Position numbers and translations under genes: made by a program. A DNA stretch of 64,000 nt from Norana najaformis (lineage: Eukaryota > Annelida > Clitellata > Crassiclitellata > Hormogastridae), in the NCBI GenBank assembly GCA_964023275.1, contig OZ029914.1:31689351-31753350 (forward strand). The letters are read 5' to 3'. Shown piece by piece: positions 47,681 to 60,100 of the stretch (its first letter is position 1; each line of letters starts with the position of its first letter). The notes beneath the pieces were generated by a model. It did not search any database, was not told the origin of the DNA, and saw only the letters and a program-made list of their open reading frames with translations.

Positions 47681-48760
47681 GTCGTCATCATCATCATCAT
47701 CATCATCATCATAATCAGGAACATAAAGGCTACTTTGCTAATGAAGAAGCCAATGATACATTCAGACTGTGTTTATTCACGCATATATCTATATATACAC
47801 ACAAACACATATACTTGATTAATACCTACTACTTAAAAGTCCGTTTCAGCAGCCAATAACTGCTGGCGTTGTCGGAAAGCTTAAATCACGAGTATACTTA
47901 GAAAGGCAGAGATGCAGAGACCAGTGTCACCGGGTATTTATGCGGGGCCTGGGCTGTTTCAAAGGCGCCAGCCTCACTTCTGCGATTAACTCACAATACA
48001 TCAGCAACATGGGTTGCTATGGCAACCAAAATAAATCGAAACCGTTGAAATCAGTCGAGAAATGACTAGAAAAGCTTTCGTTAGTGAAGTTCTACACGAA
48101 ACTTGTTAAGCATATATGTGCAACAGGTATAATGGATACGATGCGAAAGGTTAAGTGGATAGAGCGTGCGACTCTAAAACCAGCGAGTTAGTAGTAATTG
48201 GAGGCTTGGTCGAGGTTCAAGGCTTCCTATGGGGCGCCTCTGGGAAATTCAAGAGTCCTAATTGCTGCAGGGAACACAGATAAGGAGAGAACGAGATAGC
48301 TGTGTATCAACGGATGGATATGAGTCAGGGAAGAGACAGACAGACACAGTGATAAATGTTGCGTTTTAAAGCTCCTCGAAAGTCCCAGTTTCTTCAAATT
48401 ACACCCCCCGACTGTTAGGTGCAGAGATAAATCACACACGATGCTTTGGCATCGATTTCAATCCAGTCTTAGTCTAAACAAACCCGACCTGTTCCATCAT
48501 GCAAAATCGAGCAACAGATGCCGTCATCAGTAGGCGAAGAGGTTCAGTTGCCATTTGTTGCTAACAGAGCAATCAATCGTGGAGAATAATTAGGTGCTAT
48601 TATCTGTCGCTAAGCAGATGCAATCATCCATGTCCTTGCACATACAGTAATTCTTGGACGAACCACACTCGCGACCATCCATGGATCAACAAGATTTGTC
48701 TAGTAAAAGTAGCGGTCAGTCGTGCACGAACGAAGCACTGAACCGCGACCGCGTGTGTCC

Positions 48761-50026
48761 CTACATCCCTGACTCAGTGATCGTCACCCTTCCTCCATTC
48801 GTCGTGTGATTGTTGACGCAGAACCTGCTTCCGTACCACTGCTCGGCGCTGTCCTTGCGCTCCAGGTAGCGCTGGCATAGCAGGACGTCGCGACACGTCT
48901 GCCGGAAGTGAACGTTGACGATGCAGTAGAGGACGAAGTTGACGGCGAAGTTGATGAGCTGAAGAAAGTTGAAGACGTCCGTTGACGTCTTGAAGACGAC
49001 GAAACCGGAACTGGACGCGACGTGCTGGCGGAAAAAGGTGAGGATCTCCGACGGAGCGACAAGTAGGATGAAGAGTACGATGAGGCTGATCAGTGTCGGC
49101 GTGATACGGTGCCGCGACTCCTTGCGTGACGCGCGGGAGGCCACCGGAGCCATGTTCTTGTGCAGCTGATGAGAGCGTTGAAGGGCGCGCACGAGGCAGA
49201 CGTTACACCCGGTCAGGATGATGAGTGGTACGAAGATTCCGACGACCGAAGTGACGATGCTGTAGGCGATGACGAAGTTCTTGTCATTGTACAGGGCGCC
49301 GATCTCCTTGACGTGGTAGAAGCAGGGACACTGCACGGGGCTCGGCGGAGTTGCCGGCGTTATTCCCGACTCGTTGCACGGGTGGCGAGCAGGTACGTAG
49401 TGCCAGAAGCGTGGAAGGTTCAGGATGAGTGACCCGATGAAGTCGCCAATCAGGGCGGCCCTGGTTCCACGGAGACTGATGAAGCCCCGTGCATGCATCG
49501 GTCGGCAGACTGCCAGGTAACGGCTGAGAGCCATCGTCACCGTCAGCCAGGTGCTGCTCAGCAGGAAGATGTTTAGCATCGGCTCCTGGTACGTGTAGAA
49601 GTAGAGTCCGAACAGCCAGTCTTTGCTCGAGTAAGCGACGCGGCTCCTAACCGACGATGCTAACAGGTAACAGATGCACACCATCATGTCGGACACGGCC
49701 AGGGCAACCAGACCCATCTGAGCGGACTTTTCCATGTGGTCCATAGAGCGCTGTAACCGCTTCCGGGTCAAGACGATCAGGTTCAAGAGGTTGCCGATGA
49801 TGCCAAAGGCGCTGACCAACGGAACGCCGACTGTGTTGATGGCGCTCTCCAGTTGGTCCGGATTGTCTGCCTCGGCTGCGTTCAAGGCGTCAAGGGCTCG
49901 AGTGATGTTGTCCAGGTATTCGTCGCATATCACGTGACTGGGAGGGAGTGACGTCATCGTGTCCTCGAGAAATGTCTCATCGCTGGTGATCGATTCAAAC
50001 TGCCACATCTGCAGAAAGAGCGTCAA
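48761..50026 (-). CDS. Class A GPCR, FMRFamide/neuropeptide-receptor-like (421 aa, intronless)
   Basis: Seven hydrophobic segments are visible: TM1 about 65-86 with GNLLNL, TM2 104-125 with LAVSD, TM3 149-173, TM4 188-206, TM5 252-276, TM6 310-332 and TM7 350-371. TM7 ends AVNFVLYCIVNVHFRQTC, resembling the (S/A)VNFxIYC end of FMRFamide and myosuppressin receptors. So it probably senses a neuropeptide and signals through a G protein at the plasma membrane. DNITR (39-43) is an extracellular N-glycosylation site. Unusual points: the DRY motif is SRY (168-170), NPxxY is NFVLY (363-367), TM6 lacks the CWxP Cys-Trp (LLVAP), and no Cys is seen at the usual TM3 start. The first ATG (M1) is assumed. 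M7 is also possible, because it directly follows a TTTCTGCAG acceptor-like sequence that could join an untranslated exon. It has no close neighbour gene. Confidence 0.9.
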   Translation of the reverse strand: MTLFLQMWQFESITSDETFLEDTMTSLPPSHVICDEYLDNITRALDALNAAEADNPDQLESAINTVGVPLVSAFGIIGNLLNLIVLTRKRLQRSMDHMEKSAQMGLVALAVSDMMVCICYLLASSVRSRVAYSSKDWLFGLYFYTYQEPMLNIFLLSSTWLTVTMALSRYLAVCRPMHARGFISLRGTRAALIGDFIGSLILNLPRFWHYVPARHPCNESGITPATPPSPVQCPCFYHVKEIGALYNDKNFVIAYSIVTSVVGIFVPLIILTGCNVCLVRALQRSHQLHKNMAPVASRASRKESRHRITPTLISLIVLFILLVAPSEILTFFRQHVASSSGFVVFKTSTDVFNFLQLINFAVNFVLYCIVNVHFRQTCRDVLLCQRYLERKDSAEQWYGSRFCVNNHTTNGGRVTITESGM

Positions 50027-50314
50027 AGGTCATGGTTACACCATTAAACGAAATCAAAGGTCATATCCCCTTCATCTGAGTTTTGGAAGCCAGTGCAAAG
50101 AACGGGGAACAGGTGTGTCACTTGGAGCATACTCTGCCCTAAACTTAGATGGGACCCCGGCCGGCTTGGCCACTACTTTCGCTATTTCTAATCCTGACCC
50201 ATGAATCCCGCCCATTGTGTAGACATTTATGTGTTCCTGAACGCTCATACAGATAAGATTTTCTAGTTTATTAATTGTACAAAGTCCAGTACATTAACAG
50301 TTTATCACCCTGTC

Positions 50315-50367
<53 letters not shown>

Positions 50368-53300
50368 GATATTAATACTAATAATAATATGCTCGCTTAC
50401 ATAGCGCCATTTTAGTAAGGCATTGATCGATGATTGCTTGACTGGCTTACTTCATGGAGAAACCCAGCATCGAATCACGAATGCGCTAAATAAACTTGGA
50501 TTACTTTAGATTCAAGATGAAATAGCTTGTGGTAAATTGGTGAGACTTTAGCGCCACAGAAGTTATTAATACTTAAGTCTTTTTAAGGACCGTTCACTAG
50601 AGTTAAATTCCTAGCGATTAGAAATTATTCGATGGCGCCACTATCCATCGAATATAAAAAGTTTGTCCCTTAGTGCGTCAACAAGGTTGCCATCGGCTAC
50701 AAAACGAAATAAACAACGCTGATAACATGCTACTTCCTCTCTCGTTCATTGCAAAGCGGCATGCAAGTCCTTCGACAGACCAAATGCTAAGATAAATGTA
50801 AAAGCACATGTACTAAAGCCTCGACCCTGCTAAGCTGCCTTAGTGCAGTGGAATTCTCGTTCCTATCGTATTGTGTCGATCTCTGACATCACACGCGTTC
50901 AGTTAGCAGCAGCAACAAGTGCAGTTCAGCAACAGTAATAACAACTGCAACTAAGCAACAACAACAGTAGCTGCCTATAGCTGCAACAGCATCTTTGACG
51001 TTGCCAACAGCTACGTCGGCAACTGCCTCCTCACTCTGTCACCCTATTGATCGTTATGATCACATCGTAGCTCATCCTCTGCCTCAGTTTTCAAGAGGCG
51101 CCAAGTACCGTCGTCTGAATTCCGAGCATAATTCCTGATAAGGTATAGGTCAAAGTTCACGACAGCCAGTTATAACATCTGAGCTTATCCAAAACCCACC
51201 AACCCACCGCCCATTAATCCCCACCCACGGACCGGCGTCTTCTTTCAGGTTCTGGGCGGGAAGGAGGCATCGAGGACATGACCCGTGATGACCTCAAGTG
51301 CATAGATCGTTTGAAAACTATACGCAGACGACTCGGCTTTGTGGCATATCTGAAGAAATGTTTCTAGGAGCCATCTGGAATAAATCAAACGCCCGCAAAT
51401 TTCGACCACTTATGCGCTATGCCAATCTACCTCTGGGCCGCCGTTTAATATCATAACGATCTCATTCGCCGTTTTCATCATCGTAATCATCATCATCATC
51501 ATTACCACCAACATCATCGTCGCCATCATCGTCATCATCATCATCCTTCGCTACGTTATCAGTGCCGTGGTCGTCTTCATTTAAATTGTCGTTATCATAG
51601 TTGTCGTTGTTCGTCTTCAGAAAAAATGTTATTTTACCGTCTTTAATGAAGATCCAGCTTTTTCTTAAATTATCTTAATCTGATTTGTAGTCTTCGCAAA
51701 AGTAGAATCCAGATATAGCCAGTGACTGACAAGAGAGCTAATACTGTTTTTCTTCAAATGCACTCAAATCATTGTTGGCCAACCGTCGAAACTTATACCT
51801 ACTCGATCTATTCGGAATTACGATTCCGCAAGAGGTTCATTGCATTTATTAATGAAACCACCTTCCTCCTTCTCCTCCTCTTCGCCTTCCAGATCCGTTC
51901 CCAGAAGGGCCCTCTTGCGACGATTTCGTACAGCTGCGTGCAACTACAGAGAGATGACCGAATCAGAGCGGAAATCTTCCGACAACGGATTTCTTTGGCA
52001 AATATTCTCTCGTCCAATAATATTCCGAATAAACTACAGCTGACTACGGAAACCTTCTGGCGACTGGTTTCCTCTGCTCGCGCCTTTTCTTCTTATTGCG
52101 ACATCTAAGCTCCGGCATTCCTTGCTGCCACGCTGGTTCTCTGCGTCTGCTGGCCTGTGCAGTTCTCGGTTATGGTAGTCGTATAAGCGCATAGTGACCG
52201 CATTAGATAAAGCTTACGCGCACTTGCGCAGCTGATAAATATGGCCACAGAATCACGGAGGGGTAACGTTTAATAAGAGGATTGAATACGTGCCGTACCT
52301 TGCAGTTAACTGCACCAAGAAGAGAGCTTAGTATTAAGACGCAATTTTAATCGTCTCTTAACTTAAAACTAAATCTTCTTAATCGCGTGTATCTTCGTTT
52401 CTTTTTGCTCATGTACAAGGTTTGAGATTACGCATGCGTGTAATATGGTATTAGACCTAACTGTCTGCGTCTGCCTAAATTTGCTCCGTCTCTGCCTGAG
52501 TGTGTGCGCACGCGTGTACGCGTGTGTGTGTGGTGTGTGTACTTAAATCGGTATTTCTATGAGTCTGCTTTTCGGCCTTATTCCACGAGGTAAAACGGGG
52601 TCTTTCGAAAAGATAAAATAACACGATCAGCCAGGAATTTGCGATTGTGTACTCGAACATATATCTCTGTATGTTACCGCTGTAGGTAACGGCTACATCG
52701 CCTATGTATAACCGTAACCCCACATTCACATATTAATGTGCGCGAGATATTTATGGGGAAAGCGGAAAGATATCTGGGTTATTTAATCTATGCCAATACT
52801 TGACGTAGTAACAGCCATTGCTGTATATACAGACATAACGTTGCCTATGATGTATGAGAATTCTTATATTTATGTTTCAAAGCAGGGCCTTTCAGATTCA
52901 GAGAAGCCCAGGGCCACTGCAAATACGAGGCCCCAATCTCGAAGCATGCACATAATAAGTATGCTAATTCGCAGTTGTGAATTATAATACAAAAAGAAGA
53001 AATAGATATTAATAATTATTACATACAAACTGTTTTCAAAATCTGAGTTCTTTTGTCTAAGTGAGGCTTGGGTCAAATGGCCCTGCAGGCTCCTTTCTGA
53101 TAGGCCCTGTTTCGAAGCAGAATATTTTGTTTACCCAGCCCTGCAATTGGAACACCATAGGATAACGACAGATATCGGAAAGACATGAAGATGAATTAGG
53201 CGCCATAAGTAGGAGGATTGATGATGTCGTGGGCGATAATGGAAGACGCAAAAAGCGACTGCGGTTGGAGGACAACATCGCAGAAAACAACACATAATAC

Positions 53301-53439
53301 AACTTGGCTGAGATTTATATAGGATTTACTTGCTGTTAATTAGCGGTTTACTTATGGTTATTTTAGGTTTATTTATTCTTAATATATATAACTCCACTGA
53401 AGAGAAATATCGAGAAAGATTGGACAGACTTGTTTTACT
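50027..53439. other. Non-coding interval downstream of nothing recognisable (GPCR 5' side)
   Basis: It contains the probable GPCR 5' flank, a (GAT)n run at 50318-50366, CAA/CAG-rich sequence at 50910-51000 and an ATC-rich tract at 51478-51545. The 128-aa plus-strand ORF at 51722-52108 has no recognised domain, and two alternative ORFs overlap it. I do not call it a gene. No RNA gene was seen. Confidence 0.5.
50318..50366 (+). repeat. (GAT)n microsatellite
   Basis: About sixteen uninterrupted GAT triplets 300 bp upstream of the GPCR start. Confidence 0.95.
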
Positions 53440-53845
53440 AGGCCTATCCGTGACTTTATCTCTGGTTGTTTTCTTAACTCTGCTCGTGTCTCTGGTTGTT
53501 TTCTTAACTCTGCTCGTATCTCTGGTTGTTTTCTTAACTCTGCTCGTATCTATGATTGTTACTTAGCTTTGCTCATATCTAAGTTTATTGTCATAGCTCG
53601 CTCAGATCTATGGCCGTTCTCGCGGCTAAGGTCGTTCTCTTTACCGCTCAAATCTATGTTTGTTCTTTAGCTCGACTCACATCTGCGGTTGTTTTCTTAG
53701 CTCCGGAGATACTGTGGTTGTTCTTTTAGCTGTGTCACTGTTTGTGAGTCCCCGTTTTGCCATATGTGTTCATATCTGTGGTCGTTCTCGCGGCTAAGGC
53801 CGTTCTCTTTACTGCTCATATCTATGGTCGTTCTCTATGCAGCAG
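53440..53845 (+). repeat. Degenerate 30-bp minisatellite, roughly 13 units
   Basis: Three almost perfect units (TCTGGTTGTTTTCTTAACTC, then TGCTCGT) at 53461-53550 grade into diverged units with the same ATCTRTGGTYGTTCT rhythm up to 53845. The ORFs over it reflect the period of 30, a multiple of three. Confidence 0.82.
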
Positions 53846-54349
53846 TTCACGTCGGTCTTTCTTTCAGTCTCTGCAGAATATCTGAAGCCGTTCTCTCTGC
53901 AGACACAGATTCTGTGCAAAGCCTTCTGTCAGAGTTGAACATGGCAGCTTGGGACAAATCGTGTGATGAATTGATCGCTGACAATAAACATAATTGTTCC
54001 CATACATCAAAGAGGGATTTATCGGTCAGCAATCACGCAAACACCTATGATGCTTTGACTGACATTTCTTGCCGTCCCAAAATGGATGCACTATCTGTCT
54101 TCTGTCTGAATTTAGCACAACAGGCAAGCAGACAGTCATGTATATGCCGACTAATATAAGTCCTACTGACTGTCCTTCTATGTTTCTCTCTCTTTCTATT
54201 CGTTGGCGATATATAAATTTTAAGAATAAATAAGAATAAAACAAGTAATCCATCTAATCAAAGAACAATTAAATAAATTAAATAATTAGATAATATGGAT
54301 AATAAATAATAGTTTAAAAATTTAATAGTAGTAAACCACAATGAACAAG

Positions 54350-54500
54350 ACAACAGCAACTACAATAATACTAATAGTAGTAGTGGTAGTGGTAGTGGAA
54401 CTGATAGTGGTAGGGGTAATGGTAGTTATAGTAGTAGTGGTAGTAGTAGTGGTAGTAGTAGTAGAAGTGGTAGTAGTAGTTGTTGTTGTTGCAGTAGTAA
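54350..54500 (+). repeat. GTA/GTG triplet-rich repeat
   Basis: Imperfect GTAGTAGTGG arrays encode a run of valines in one frame. It is low complexity. Confidence 0.9.
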
Positions 54501-55994
54501 TAGCAGTAATAATACTATATAATAATATATAATAGGAGTAGTATATAGATAATCTCGGTTGAGGATAGGTTAACTTGCAATGTTTCTGCGAAGCTGTAAC
54601 CCACTGACATCATCTGTGACGCAGCTGCTCAAATTGACTACAAAGAAAAGAGCAGCCAAAAGCAAGCAAGAAAATAAGTAAGTTGGACTTTTTCGTCTGA
54701 AAAGTGGGGTGCATTGCGTGATACAGAGAAATTATCGGTATGACGGCCTACCCGTGTATATATCAATCTGTCTGTATATCTGTCTTTATCTGTCTGCCTG
54801 CCTACGTATGTCTCTGTTTATCCCTTCCTTGAGCATTTCCTGAGTATTGCTGCTGCCGGAAAGCTGCTAACAAGCGCGTGCCTGTTTGCCAGTTTGGAAT
54901 TGCTCTTGCTAAGGGTGAACGGCCTGATCTAAATCTGACAAATATTATATATATATATACATCTATATATATATCGGAATATTAAGGGGCGAACGTGATG
55001 AGTAGGGAGGTTAAACAGGTGGTGACCTGAAAATAATTGGCAGTGTGTTGTGTGTTTTGTTTATGAGGTATTTTGACAATTGTCGGCGTGTTTACGGATT
55101 GTTGCCGACTCCTTCCGTTGCCCTGTTGTTCTGTTGTCCGGCTTCAGGGCAACAGTCGGCGACCCGGCGCCTCCTTCCCTCCCTCTCTTTGTCGTCGTCG
55201 TCTTCTTCTTCGTGCTAATGGGTGAGCGTGTGATGTTGTCCTGCCCGAGTGATCGGTCGATCGATGCCCTGCTTTAACTAAAAATACACGATCGTTTTTT
55301 CGTCGGTTGGTTGGAGTCACGTCTAAATGCCGCACAAACATTTCGAATAATTTGCAAAATTAATTTATGCGCCGGCCACTATAGATCACGCAATACTATT
55401 ACACCTATGTAAATGACTGATATAGGACCTATACGATAGGGTTGGTTGGTCGGAGAAAGAGACAGACAGTGAGAGGGTGCACAGAGACATACATACGTAC
55501 ATGGAGACTAAGAGACAGAATCCTCATAAATGGGGCTAATCTAAAGACTTCTATAGCGCCGTTATCATAATGTCCAATGCATCAGGCGATGGTGATGAAA
55601 GCAAAGAAGAAAGGAGAAGAATAATATCAAAAGACAGATCAAGAGAAATGCAGAGAGAAGGGGATCAAGTGAAAGAGTAAAAGAAAGTTTAAGAGAAAGA
55701 CAGAAAGAAAGATCTAGAGAAATACCAAGAGAAGTACGAAGATCTTTCGATCGAGGAACATAGAAATGGATAAGGCATATAGTCGCAGCTGGATGGAACG
55801 AAGGAAGGATAAAACGTGTATATCAAAGTCCATCCTTCTGTTCGTTCAATCTGAATTGTGAGAGAAACAGGTTGAAAGAAGGAAAGATGCCAACATGGAC
55901 ACCTAACAAGTAAACTAGCAACTGAAAGACGAAGCACGATAAAGAAGATTAAACCAGGAAGTGCTAAGCTTTGGTCCAGCCATCAGTCAGGTCG

Positions 55995-55996
55995 AA

Positions 55997-56074
<78 letters not shown>

Positions 56075-56093
56075 ACAGGCAGACAGGCAGGCA
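55995..56093 (+). repeat. (GGCA)n microsatellite, about 24 units
   Basis: An almost perfect run of GGCA, with two GACA variants at the 3' end. Confidence 0.96.
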
Positions 56094-57395
56094 TAATTAC
56101 ATGCCGGTAGCTAGACGCGTATAAGCTTTGGTCCAGGCATCAACTCGCGTAAAACTGTGATTAGAAGGAAGAACGAAGCTACAATATCGACAAGACGACA
56201 ACACGTAGTGGAGAAGTGGGAATGTGTGCGAAAACGGACGAGAGAGGAAAAGAAACAGATCGAAGGAGAGAGAGAGAGAGAGAAAGAGAGAGAAAGAGAG
56301 AGAGAGCGAGAGAACATAAAGTGAGCTTTGCCCCAGGTGCATCAATTCTGTTGCCAAATGACGGCCTTGTTGTTCCATTACGGTCGTCAAATGTCTCCGT
56401 CACCGCCAACATCCGATATAGCATCGGAGCCTCATCCGGTCACACGAGGTGCCTGCTGTTCTGCCCTCTATCGCTAACGTTTCTGGCCAATGCACTGGCT
56501 TCTTAAGCCTGCGATTTAAAATCGCTTTGTTCTCGCTAAGTCGCCACATTCAAATCGCCCATTCAATGCATAATAATTAGCAAAGCAGTTTTGTTTTTTG
56601 CTCGTTTAAATGCCTGCTTCGTGTGAATAGGTCGCAGTTAAATCAGATCAAGCTCGAAACGCGTTGAACTGTTGTTGATTGATGCTTATACATTGTCAGA
56701 CGTTTCTTTTGTGTCTAAGCTTAAAACTAGTGACAGTATATATTAAAGCATTCCTTATTTAACTTTGAAGCCTCCGAGGCATAGGGCAGACGGCATTGTA
56801 GCGGGCGAAGAAAGGATGGGGAACCCATGACGAGATGTGCGTTCTAATACGACCTGGACGACATCCATGTGGCTATATAGAATCGGGGGTCATAGTGTCT
56901 GCCCCATAATGTCATCGCCGTCTGGGGGCCGAGGGCGCTCTGCCTGGTTGCCAAATGCGGGAATGGTGCCTGCTTGGTTGTCTCTGATCCAGGTCGCCAG
57001 ACTGCATTCCTAAGAAATTACGTACTATATCTGTCTGTGTCTTCTGTGTCTGTCTGTCTGTCTGTGTCTGTCTGTCTGTCTGTTTCACTCACTCACCAAC
57101 CCACCAATCTTGCCCTCCTTCCTTTCTTCTATGCACGAAAACAGGCCATATACGTACACCTGTTATACAGTATAGTAATATACATATATATATAACATAA
57201 ATATGGTATTATGTATTTAAATGCATATATGCGTATGTGCGTATCAGTGTGTATATAGATGTGTATAAACATATGTATATTTGTGTGTGTATATTTATAT
57301 GTACAGCTATGCATAAATATGTGTTGACCTGATTGTAGCTTAGTCTTGGTACGACGTTGACATTAGACACCAGCGCAATGGAAATCACTAATTAA

Positions 57396-57530
57396 AAATA
57401 ATGATGGTGATGATGATGACGATGATGATGATAACGATGATGATGATGATAATAACAATAATAATGATACTAATGATGATGATGATTATGATGATCATAA
57501 TAATAATAATAATAATAACAATAATTGTAA
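57396..57530 (+). repeat. GAT/AAT triplet repeat
   Basis: GATGAT-rich sequence grading into AATAATAAT. Confidence 0.9.
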
Positions 57531-57731
57531 TAAATGTAGATATATAGGTATGCGTATGTGCTTGCATGTGTATATGTGTACATATAATTTTTCATTTATA
57601 GGCATAAGTATGCATGTGTATTTGAGTATATATATGTATGTGAATACTTATATATATATATATACCTCTGTCCTTAAGGTTGTTCATTTGGCTGTGCAGG
57701 TTTTGTTTGTGTTATTTATTTCATATGCTAC

Positions 57732-58790
57732 ATGACAGGAAAGTGGAATGTCTTCAAGTACAGACATCAAAATCAGCAACGATGCTCTGGAGAACCACAC
57801 GACGAATACCAGACCAAGAAAGTGAATGAAGTGCTTCACTATAATATGTATACACCAAAAGCAGCACCAGCTCCAACGTCGCTTAAACAAGTCTGCACAT
57901 CCGGCTCGGAGACTGCAGGGGCCGGATGTGATAAGTTGGCTGTTAGAACAGGAACTGAAACAGAAACAAAAGCAACAGCAAAAGCAGCAACAAAGACTAC
58001 AACGATAATAGCAGCAGCAACAACTACAGATACTCCCACCAATTGTACTACCACTGCAGCGGCGAACACTACGGGAAATGAATCCAGGCTCAGCGATATA
58101 ACAATAGGAACTTGGATCGCAAGGACTCTATCTTATACAGGAGCACTGGCCTTAACAGTTAAGGAATTATAATGCTACAGATGAGACATCATATGACTAT
58201 GCGGGACAAGATGGTGCGGAGGGGAGAATTCTACCATGATCTAACATCTACCATGCACTATCAGGACAAAATTCTGACAGTTAGACGAGAAGACGACCAA
58301 TTACGAGAAGGAGTAGCGATGGTTATAATTATTAGCAAGAACGCGAAACAAGAATTTACAGGATATAATCTAATATCGCTGTGATTAAAGTCAGCAAGAT
58401 TCCGAACCAAGTTTGCCTAGATCACAGTCATCCAAGCCTATGTATGCTCCAACGTCAACAGCCACTGATGAAGAAATTGATGCCTTTTATGGACAACTTC
58501 AGTAGGTGTTTCTCAGAATTCCAAGACATGACGTTATGGTCATTGCCGGAGATTTCAACGCAAAGGTCGAGGGAGACAGAGACATCTGGGGAGGCACGAT
58601 TGGAAATACAGATGGGGAGACATGAACGACAGCGGGGAGGGATCCCTTCAGTCATGTGCTACAAATGACCCGAAATTCATAAATACATTTTTCAGTAGAA
58701 GAAACCACAGAGGAAATGGACATCGCCCGACGAATAGACACGTAACTTGATCGACTATGTCTTAATGAACAAAATATGGCGCTCAAACGA
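57732..58790 (+). pseudogene. LINE endonuclease (EEP/AP-type) remnant, RTE-like
   Basis: A frame ending near 58172 carries DITIGTWIARTLSYTGALAL, like the start of AP-endonuclease domains of RTE-type LINEs (usually TWNVRTL). Later pieces give GVAMVIIISKNAKQEF (catalytic-fold strand), YAPTSTATDEEIDAFYGQLQ (58443-58502) and, after an in-frame TAG, IPRHDVMVIAGDFNAKV with the GDFN motif. More stops follow. The piece is thus a multiply disrupted endonuclease; no reverse transcriptase follows. The Thr/Ala-rich stretch upstream (57930-58080) is low complexity and may be the element's 5' part. Confidence 0.78.
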
Positions 58791-59449
58791 GACAAATTGA
58801 ATATAATTAATTGCTCAAATTGCTTCCAATCACAAGTTAGTAATTGCCAACCTGAAGATGAGTCGAAGGAGAGGAAGTCAACTAACACAGAAGACCAAGT
58901 ACGGTAGGGCTACCTATTACGCTTGTAATTGATTGTTTCGCAGTTGAGGTTATGTAGCTTGTAATGAAGGCTTTCCGTTTTGACGGTTGATTGCATAACA
59001 TTACATTGTGTTTGGGTTACAAATCAGCCTCAGATGATTTGTAAACTTCAGATGGGTTTGTAGGTAATGTAAACCTAATTTTTCCAATGTTGTGTTAAGT
59101 GTGCGTTGGTTGTATTGGAAATTTTCATGATGTCATACCAGTGAGTTGTCGGGTTGTTGACTGGTTTGAGCGCGCTTCGATTACGCGTTGATCATATGCT
59201 TGGGGTTACTGGATGTGCCTAGATGCCACGCATCAAACACGTTGGTGTGACGTTGGCTGGTGAGTTTCTGATTGGTGGGAGTTCGAAAGCAACTTTCAAA
59301 TACACGCTTGCTATTGGTCAGCGTTCTCGAACATTGCCTGATGTCAGCGGTGACCGTTGACTTATCGGTATAGCCTATAAAATGCAATCGCAAATGCATT
59401 GTTGTTGTAATGTCAGGTTAGTTAATTAGCTAGCTAGTTATCTAGACAC
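58791..59449. other. Non-coding interval between two LINE remnants
   Basis: No exon was recognised. The minus-strand ORF at 59181-59399 has no motif. Confidence 0.45.
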
Positions 59450-60040
59450 TTTGTAATTGTAATTGTAATTGTAATCTGACATTTATAAAGCGCCACTTCA
59501 AGAATAGACTCATCAGAAGCGCTCCCGACCCGAACCAGTGAGACCACTGGCAAATAATACAGACTTCAGGCGCTTGCGAAACTGCGGAAGAGACAAACTG
59601 AGGAATATTAGCCGAAGCTCTCGGGAAAGGCGATTCCAGCTATTGGGTCCAACATAGGCAAAGCTTCTAGACTGCGCTGTAGCAGTGCGCATACGAGGGA
59701 CAGTCAGGAGTCCAAGGGAGGCCGACCGGAGAGTGCTACGGCCTGGAACCAAGGAGACCGAAATGCAGAAGTCCCTAAGATATGATGGAGCAGAGCCAAC
59801 AAGACAATTACGCATAAGCGTTAGGATCTTGAACTGGATATGCTGCTGAATGGGAAGCCAGTGTAGAGTGTCCCGTATAAAGGAAGTTACATGGCCATAC
59901 CTGGGGACGCCTCCAATAAGACGGGCAGAAGCACTGAGAACAGATTGAAGCTTGGAAATATTGGCAAGTGAGAGTCCAGCAAAGATAGCGTTACCAAAGT
60001 CCACCTTAGTGCAGATAAGGGCATGAATTAGAGTAGTAAC
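59450..60040 (-). mobile_element. 5'-truncated LINE 3' end with (ATTACA)n tail
   Basis: Minus-strand codons from about 60040 to the stop near 59513 encode the C-terminus of a CR1/L2/Jockey-like reverse transcriptase: VDFGNAIFAGLSL, LQSVLSASARLIGGV, DTLHWLPIQQHIQFKIL, APSYLRDF, RSASLGLLTVPR, GPNSWNRLSRELR and FRKRLKSVLF. At least 163 codons are open. A ~60-bp 3' UTR follows, then ATTACAATTACAATTACA at 59450-59475. It begins abruptly beside a family D repeat, as expected of 5' truncation during insertion. It is the youngest-looking LINE copy in the window. Confidence 0.88.
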
Positions 60041-60041
60041 T

Positions 60042-60100
60042 TAATATAGCGCCTTTTACGTACCTCACAATGCGCTGCCTACGCTATAGCCTATGAATGG
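60042..60100 (+). repeat. Interspersed repeat family D, copy 2
   Basis: ATATAGCGCCTTTTACGTAC and CTCACAATGCGCTGCCTACG match the copy at 42806. It directly abuts the truncated end of the LINE at 59450-60040. Confidence 0.6.

Larger units (their letters stand above)
46171..48760. other. Non-coding interval between the 63-bp array and the GPCR gene
   Basis: It contains a CATA/CATG tract (46518-46690), a ~90-bp dispersed duplication (46740 and 47295), a family A copy (47430) and ATC triplet runs. At 48138-48215 a tRNA-like stretch (AGTGGATAGAGCGTGCGACT, then GGTCGAGGTTCAAGG) may be a decayed SINE head, but the arms do not fold as a tRNA. No host exon was recognised. Confidence 0.5.
53846..57395. 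other. Non-coding interval rich in simple repeats
   Basis: It contains GTA/GTG triplets (54350-54500), (GGCA)n (55995-56093), GA-rich sequence (56215-56310), TCTG sequence (57030-57085) and TA runs. The ORF at 53764-54159 starts inside the 30-bp array and shows no domain. No exon or RNA gene was recognised. Confidence 0.5.

Noticed and set aside
47377-47859. 160-aa ORF with poly-His ends
   Set aside because: ATC triplet runs flanking a family A repeat; no gene content.
48138-48215. Candidate tRNA gene
   Set aside because: A-box- and B-box-like stretches exist, but they are spaced too widely and the stems do not pair. At most a decayed SINE head.
51722-52108. 128-aa plus-strand ORF
   Set aside because: No domain or composition typical of a protein, and it overlaps ORFs of similar length on both strands. 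Possible but unsupported.
53764-54159. 131-aa ORF with a hydrophobic N-terminus resembling a signal anchor
   Set aside because: Its first part is translated 30-bp minisatellite and the rest has no recognisable domain.
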